Shown here one piece after another: positions 38,747 through 41,508 of a stretch of DNA of 41,508 nt. Source of the stretch: a virus; IMG/VR virus record IMGVR_UViG_3300036886_000032, positions 1-41,508 of that record, one strand, 5' to 3'. Each line of letters opens with the position of its first letter. Within the stretch, counting starts at the first letter, position 1. The notes under the pieces are model-generated. The model was not told the origin of the DNA. It worked only from the letters and a program-made list of their open reading frames with translations, and searched no databases. Position numbers and translations under genes: made by a program.

Positions 38747-38771
38747 AATATAATAATTAAATAATAACTAT

Positions 38772-38942
38772 ATGTCAAATAAATTTACAGAAGCGTTTGA
38801 AGAGCATCAGTTAGAGATTAAGATAGAAAAACAATTCCCTGACTATCTGTTTTCTGCCGACAACGCCCTTTCTTGGGTCGGTCAATCATTAAGAGATTGT
38901 GTGGAAGTAAGTGATGTTAATGGACAATTAATCTTATCCTAA
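38772..38942 (+). CDS. Small hypothetical protein (56 aa)
   Basis: It starts MSNKFTEAFEEHQLEIKIEK, includes FPDYLFSADNALSWVGQSLR and ends GQLILS. First gene after the structured leader; acidic; unknown. ATATG start. Confidence 0.55.
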   Translation: MSNKFTEAFEEHQLEIKIEKQFPDYLFSADNALSWVGQSLRDCVEVSDVNGQLILS

Positions 38943-38943
38943 T

Positions 38944-39180
38944 ATGAACATAACCGAACCAAGACAAATGATAAGTCTAAATCAGCGTGAGGTATTAAGA
39001 AATATATTCACAGACAAAGTCTACTCAGAACACACCGACAGTCTTGATATGAGTAATCTAGAAGAAGTAATGGCACGACTAACCGAAAAGCAATACAAGT
39101 ATATTCTTTATCTCCTGGGGTTCAAGCGTTGGGTAAGTGTGAAACAGGTTCTTAATTCAAGGGGTTTAATTAATAAATAA
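38944..39180 (+). CDS. Hypothetical helical protein (78 aa)
   Basis: It starts MNITEPRQMISLNQREVLRN, then EEVMARLTEKQYKYILYLLG and ends NSRGLINK. The ATATG start lies 1 nt after the previous stop. No family recognised; it may act with the SSB-like protein two genes on. Confidence 0.5.
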   Translation: MNITEPRQMISLNQREVLRNIFTDKVYSEHTDSLDMSNLEEVMARLTEKQYKYILYLLGFKRWVSVKQVLNSRGLINK

Positions 39181-39181
39181 T

Positions 39182-39352
39182 ATGATAGACCAAAACATTC
39201 TAATTCTAAGTCAAGTCATTTTTAAGGGGTTTATTGAATGCGAACATAGACTCCCCACGACCGACCTTGATACGGAATTAATGGAAACCTCAATCTTAAA
39301 GACTTATAAATCAGCTCTTTTGGCTCAAAACCAAATTAGCAAACTAAAATAA
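39182..39352 (+). CDS. Small hypothetical protein (56 aa)
   Basis: It starts MIDQNILILSQVIFKGFIEC, includes DLDTELMETSILKTYKSALL and ends NQISKLK. It is spaced 1 nt from both neighbours, so it belongs to the same tightly packed operon. Unknown. Confidence 0.5.
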   Translation: MIDQNILILSQVIFKGFIECEHRLPTTDLDTELMETSILKTYKSALLAQNQISKLK

Positions 39353-39353
39353 T

Positions 39354-39785
39354 ATGAACGACGAAATCAAGAAGAAGATTATCAACATTGAGTCCGTTAG
39401 CACAATCAAGAAGAAGGGCACGGAAACTATTATCGGCTACAACTTGTTTGAGAACGAGAAGACTAAGTATGCCTTATTTCTCACTAAACAGGATGGCGGC
39501 GAAACCAAAGCCTATTCTCAATTCAAATCACAAGGATTAATGGCTGGCTCATCTGTTGGTATTGCCTTTAAGGAAACCCCTAATGACTACGAATACAAAG
39601 ACAAGAAGACCGGAGAGATGAAGACCGCCCACGGCATTAACAGAACGATAGCGTGGCTAAGCGAGCCAAACTCCATTGAGGAATATAGTGGGAAGCCAGA
39701 AAATGTTGCGGCGGATGGGGTATTTTTTGGAACACCAAATAAGCCAGAAGAAGAAACTATTGACGTTGCGAAAATTCCCTTTTAG
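39354..39785 (+). CDS. Single-stranded DNA-binding protein-like (143 aa)
   Basis: The N-terminal ~100 residues are beta-rich (VSTIKKKGTETIIGYNLFEN, KYALFLTKQDGGETKAYSQF, VGIAFKETPNDYEYKDKK), consistent with an OB fold. The C-terminus is a flexible acidic tail ending EETIDVAKIPF, like the SSB tip (acidic run plus IPF) that recruits host repair and replication proteins. With no polymerase in the window, such a tip would suit recruitment of host machinery. Confidence 0.6.
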   Translation: MNDEIKKKIINIESVSTIKKKGTETIIGYNLFENEKTKYALFLTKQDGGETKAYSQFKSQGLMAGSSVGIAFKETPNDYEYKDKKTGEMKTAHGINRTIAWLSEPNSIEEYSGKPENVAADGVFFGTPNKPEEETIDVAKIPF

Positions 39786-39882
39786 ACTGCGTAATTTTCA
39801 GATAAACCCTATTTCAAAACCAAACTACGGGTTAGGCCTCAGAGAAATTGGAATAGGGAAACTTGGAAATTAACTAATAAAT

Positions 39883-40089
39883 ATGTCAAAGAACGAAACA
39901 CTAAGAGCCGAAGTAGTCCGGGGAGTCCAAAACTATGAAACCTACGAGTCAATAGGAGATAAAAATGGATGTTCTAAACAGAATATCGGTCGTCTTGTAA
40001 AAGACTTGTTCCGACCTGAAACCTTAAAAAAATTAAAGGCGGAGAAGAAGGAACTTTGCGATAAAAAGAAGGAATTAAATCGTATATGA
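39883..40089 (+). CDS. Helix-turn-helix-like small protein (68 aa)
   Basis: It starts MSKNETLRAEVVRGVQNYET, then YESIGDKNGCSKQNIGRLVK, an HTH-like helix-turn-helix (IGDKNGCSKQNIGRLV), and ends with a very basic helix (KKLKAEKKELCDKKKELNRI). Probably DNA-binding; a candidate regulator. A 97-nt gene-free gap precedes it. Confidence 0.55.
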   Translation: MSKNETLRAEVVRGVQNYETYESIGDKNGCSKQNIGRLVKDLFRPETLKKLKAEKKELCDKKKELNRI

Positions 40090-40472
40090 AAATGAAGCCC
40101 AAAAAAGTCTGGCCAGTATCGCATTATAGCCACTCCGCCGACAAACTTTTACAGCAACTTTTCAAATTAAACTATACCAAGTGTATCGTCTGTGGAAATA
40201 CGATGAGTTGCGCCCACCATTACTATCCTAAGTCCTCGGCCGGAAACTTACGCTATAATTTTCTTAATCTTATTCCTTTGTGTGCTGGGTGCCACTTTAA
40301 GCACCATAACGGTAATCCTGATATACATAACTTTGTTAATTTCTCTTACGGCGAATCGTGGCTTAAACAATTACAGGAAGCCAAGAAAGTGCCTAATCCG
40401 ATATGTAATACCAAGCGATATTACGAAGCAAAGATTTTAGAGCTACAAGACTTAATAGATAACTTTATATGA
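40086..40472 (+). CDS. HNH-type nuclease, NinG/recombination-like (128 aa)
   Basis: The zinc-binding pair KCIVCGN, then SCAHHYYPKSSAGNLRYNF, NLIPLCAGCHFKHHNGNPDI form a treble-clef HNH core with four Cys and several His, close in layout to lambda NinG/Rap-type or other small phage HNH proteins. The C-terminus is helical. It overlaps the HTH gene by 4 nt and the next ORF by 4 nt. Likely role: recombination or structure-specific DNA cleavage. Confidence 0.65.
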   Translation: MKMKPKKVWPVSHYSHSADKLLQQLFKLNYTKCIVCGNTMSCAHHYYPKSSAGNLRYNFLNLIPLCAGCHFKHHNGNPDIHNFVNFSYGESWLKQLQEAKKVPNPICNTKRYYEAKILELQDLIDNFI

Positions 40473-40819
40473 CCATTAACGAAAACCAATTAAAGATTAC
40501 TGGTCGTTCCAATATAATGTCTGGCCTTACTATCGGTAAGTCTTATGACCTTACTATCGGCGATTGCGAGTGCCGCAAGTCCGAGGAAATCCCGAACGAT
40601 AACGAAACCCTTAATAAGATTTTCACCTTGCGATTAAGCGAGATGTCCGAAGTTAGCATTATCAGCGAGAAAGAAATAATAAAGAGCAAGCCTAAGGTTA
40701 AAACCCAAAGCCAAACCCTTAGATGGAAGATAGAACAAAGATGGCAAGATACTGGAAGCGACTTAGAAAAAGAAGATTTTTACATAAAGGAAATGAGCCG
40801 AATAATTAGTGAGTATTGA
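40469..40819 (+). CDS. Hypothetical beta-rich protein (116 aa)
   Basis: It starts MTINENQLKITGRSNIMSGL, has LTIGKSYDLTIGDCECRKSE and a C-terminal charged helix (EKEDFYIKEMSRIISEY). Possibly a DNA-binding or SSB-associated protein by context. Not recognised. The start overlaps the previous stop (ATGA). Confidence 0.55.
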   Translation: MTINENQLKITGRSNIMSGLTIGKSYDLTIGDCECRKSEEIPNDNETLNKIFTLRLSEMSEVSIISEKEIIKSKPKVKTQSQTLRWKIEQRWQDTGSDLEKEDFYIKEMSRIISEY

Positions 40820-40820
40820 T

Positions 40821-41141
40821 ATGTTAGTATGCTCATTCTTAATGGCCGCCTGGATATGTGCCGTTCCTATACCTGTCTGCCCCACTATCACTGAAACGAT
40901 AACCAGAATAGCCATAGAAGAAAACTTTGACCCGATAGTGGCGATAAGGATAGCGAAGTGCGAGTCACAATTAGGAAAATATCGCAAGAACTTTGAAGGA
41001 AGTAGTGCCACCGGACTTTATATGTTTATGCCTCTGACTTTTTCTCATTACTGCGAGGGGAATATAGAAAGCGACATTGACCAAATTAAGTGCTTTATGC
41101 GACAATACAAGAAACACCCCGGCTGGTGGGAATGTGCCTAA
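40821..41141 (+). CDS. Secreted lytic transglycosylase-like protein (106 aa)
   Basis: I chose the ATG at 40821 (TGATATG context) over 40809. A signal-like N-terminus (MLVCSFLMAAWICAVPIPVC) is followed by an SLT-type core: IAIEENFDPIVAIRIAKCES with the probable catalytic Glu48, SSATGLYMFMPLTFSHYC, and ECA at the stop. Being in the early arm, it may be an exported or SAR-type endolysin, or modify the wall early. An in-frame 15-codon continuation follows the TAA. Confidence 0.65.
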   Translation: MLVCSFLMAAWICAVPIPVCPTITETITRIAIEENFDPIVAIRIAKCESQLGKYRKNFEGSSATGLYMFMPLTFSHYCEGNIESDIDQIKCFMRQYKKHPGWWECA

Positions 41142-41189
41142 TGGGTCTCCGAAGAAAAGAAAGAGAATTTTTATAAGAAATTAAAATAA
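41142..41189 (+). other. In-frame continuation after the lytic transglycosylase stop
   Basis: After TAA (41139-41141) the same frame reads WVSEEKKENFYKKLK to another TAA (41187-41189), 5 nt before the next ATG. Most neighbouring genes are spaced 1-5 nt apart, so the 53-nt gap left by the first stop is atypical. The stop may be a recent nonsense change, a sequence error, or read through. Confidence 0.4.
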
Positions 41190-41194
41190 ACAAT

Positions 41195-41508
41195 ATGAAA
41201 TTTAGTCTAACAAAAAACACAAAGATTTGGTGCGGAATTACCCTGTTCCAAATCAAAGCAGAAATGAGTTTCGGGGGTGTGGTTAAAGGAGAATTAGGCG
41301 GTTGGATTGAAAAGAAAGAAAACCTTAGCGACGGGGACAACGCTTGGGTTTCTGGCAACGCTCTGGTTTCTGGCAACGCTCGGGTTTCTGGCGACGCTCT
41401 GGTTTCTGGCAACGCTCTGGTTTCTGGCAACGCTCTGGTTTCTGGCAACGCTCGGGTTTCTGGCGACGCTCTGGTTTCTGGCAACGCTCTGGTTTCTGGC
41501 AACGCTTG
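41195..41508 (+). CDS. Hexapeptide-repeat phage protein, 5' part
   Basis: It starts MKFSLTKNTKIWCGITLFQI, then MSFGGVVKGELGGWIEKKEN and LSDGDNAWVSG, and enters the hexapeptide array at 41339. The frame continues through the contig join to the stop at 483 when the 98-base overlap is removed. The head matches the common phage module in which an LGGWIEK(E/K)ENL element caps a run of six-residue repeats. ATATG start. Function unknown; the fold suggests a rigid beta-helical rod. Confidence 0.8.
   Translation, partial: MKFSLTKNTKIWCGITLFQIKAEMSFGGVVKGELGGWIEKKENLSDGDNAWVSGNALVSGNARVSGDALVSGNALVSGNALVSGNARVSGDALVSGNALVSGNA
41339..41508 (+). repeat. Tandem 18-bp repeat array, start of array
   Basis: Nine full units (41339-41500) plus eight bases, with the same consensus as 1-252. 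Collapsing the overlap gives 18 full units in the joined gene. Confidence 0.95.
41411..41508. repeat. Terminal overlap, right copy
   Basis: Identical to bases 1-98; see the left copy. Its length is compatible with an assembler k-mer overlap rather than a biological terminal repeat. Confidence 0.85.

Noticed and set aside
41095-41502. Minus-strand ORF with PETRAL-type repeats
   Set aside because: It is the antisense shadow of the hexapeptide array; the plus frame has a recognised N-terminal module and a proper start.

Overview
The window reads as one complete tailed-phage genome of about 41.4 kb, recovered as a circular contig. The last 98 bases (41411-41508) are identical to the first 98. 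Both ends lie inside one gene built of 18-bp hexapeptide-coding repeats, and joining them restores its frame. No tail tape measure, sheath or integrase is visible. A GTG-started large terminase, a portal, an N4-gp56-type major capsid protein, a connector and three large internal-type proteins suggest a podovirus-like, probably lytic virion. The host cannot be fixed from sequence. Promoters are ordinary sigma70-like and two genes have a perfect AGGAGG, but most genes start in an A/T-rich 'ATATG' context without Shine-Dalgarno. A target protein of diversity-generating-retroelement type and this style of tail fibre recall phages of uncultivated bacteria such as the candidate phyla radiation; that is inference.

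Layout. A divergent control region lies at about 35.74-36.30 kb. The rightward arm runs from 36.3 kb across the contig join to 6.74 kb. It holds a zinc-finger gene, small ORFs, a DNA methyltransferase with a zinc ribbon, an SSB-like protein, an HNH protein, a secreted lytic transglycosylase, the hexapeptide-repeat protein, a candidate structured RNA (705-1080), the DGR-type variable protein, a second methyltransferase between two 70-bp direct repeats that each encode a 22-aa micro-ORF, two metallophosphoesterases and two nucleotide-metabolism-like genes. The leftward arm runs from 35.97 kb to 6.78 kb: a small metallopeptidase, terminase, portal, scaffold, capsid, three glycosyltransferases, connector, long fibres and glycine-rich adhesins, lysis-type genes (holin-like, XhlA-like, C39-like peptidase), another fibre, then 514-, 818- and 582-aa internal/ejection-type proteins. 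The arms converge on a bidirectional terminator at 6746-6771.

Most notable: (1) an orphan DGR-type variable protein with no reverse transcriptase or template repeat in the window; (2) a polyvalent virion protein combining a degenerate HNH-like segment, a membrane-active region and an ADP-ribosyltransferase-like domain; (3) a roughly 375-nt multi-helix, possibly pseudoknotted RNA; (4) a glycosyltransferase cluster inside the structural operon; (5) duplicated micro-ORFs overlapping gene starts; (6) overlapping, mutually exclusive hairpins just after the capsid gene. No polymerase, primase or helicase is recognisable, so replication probably relies on the host.
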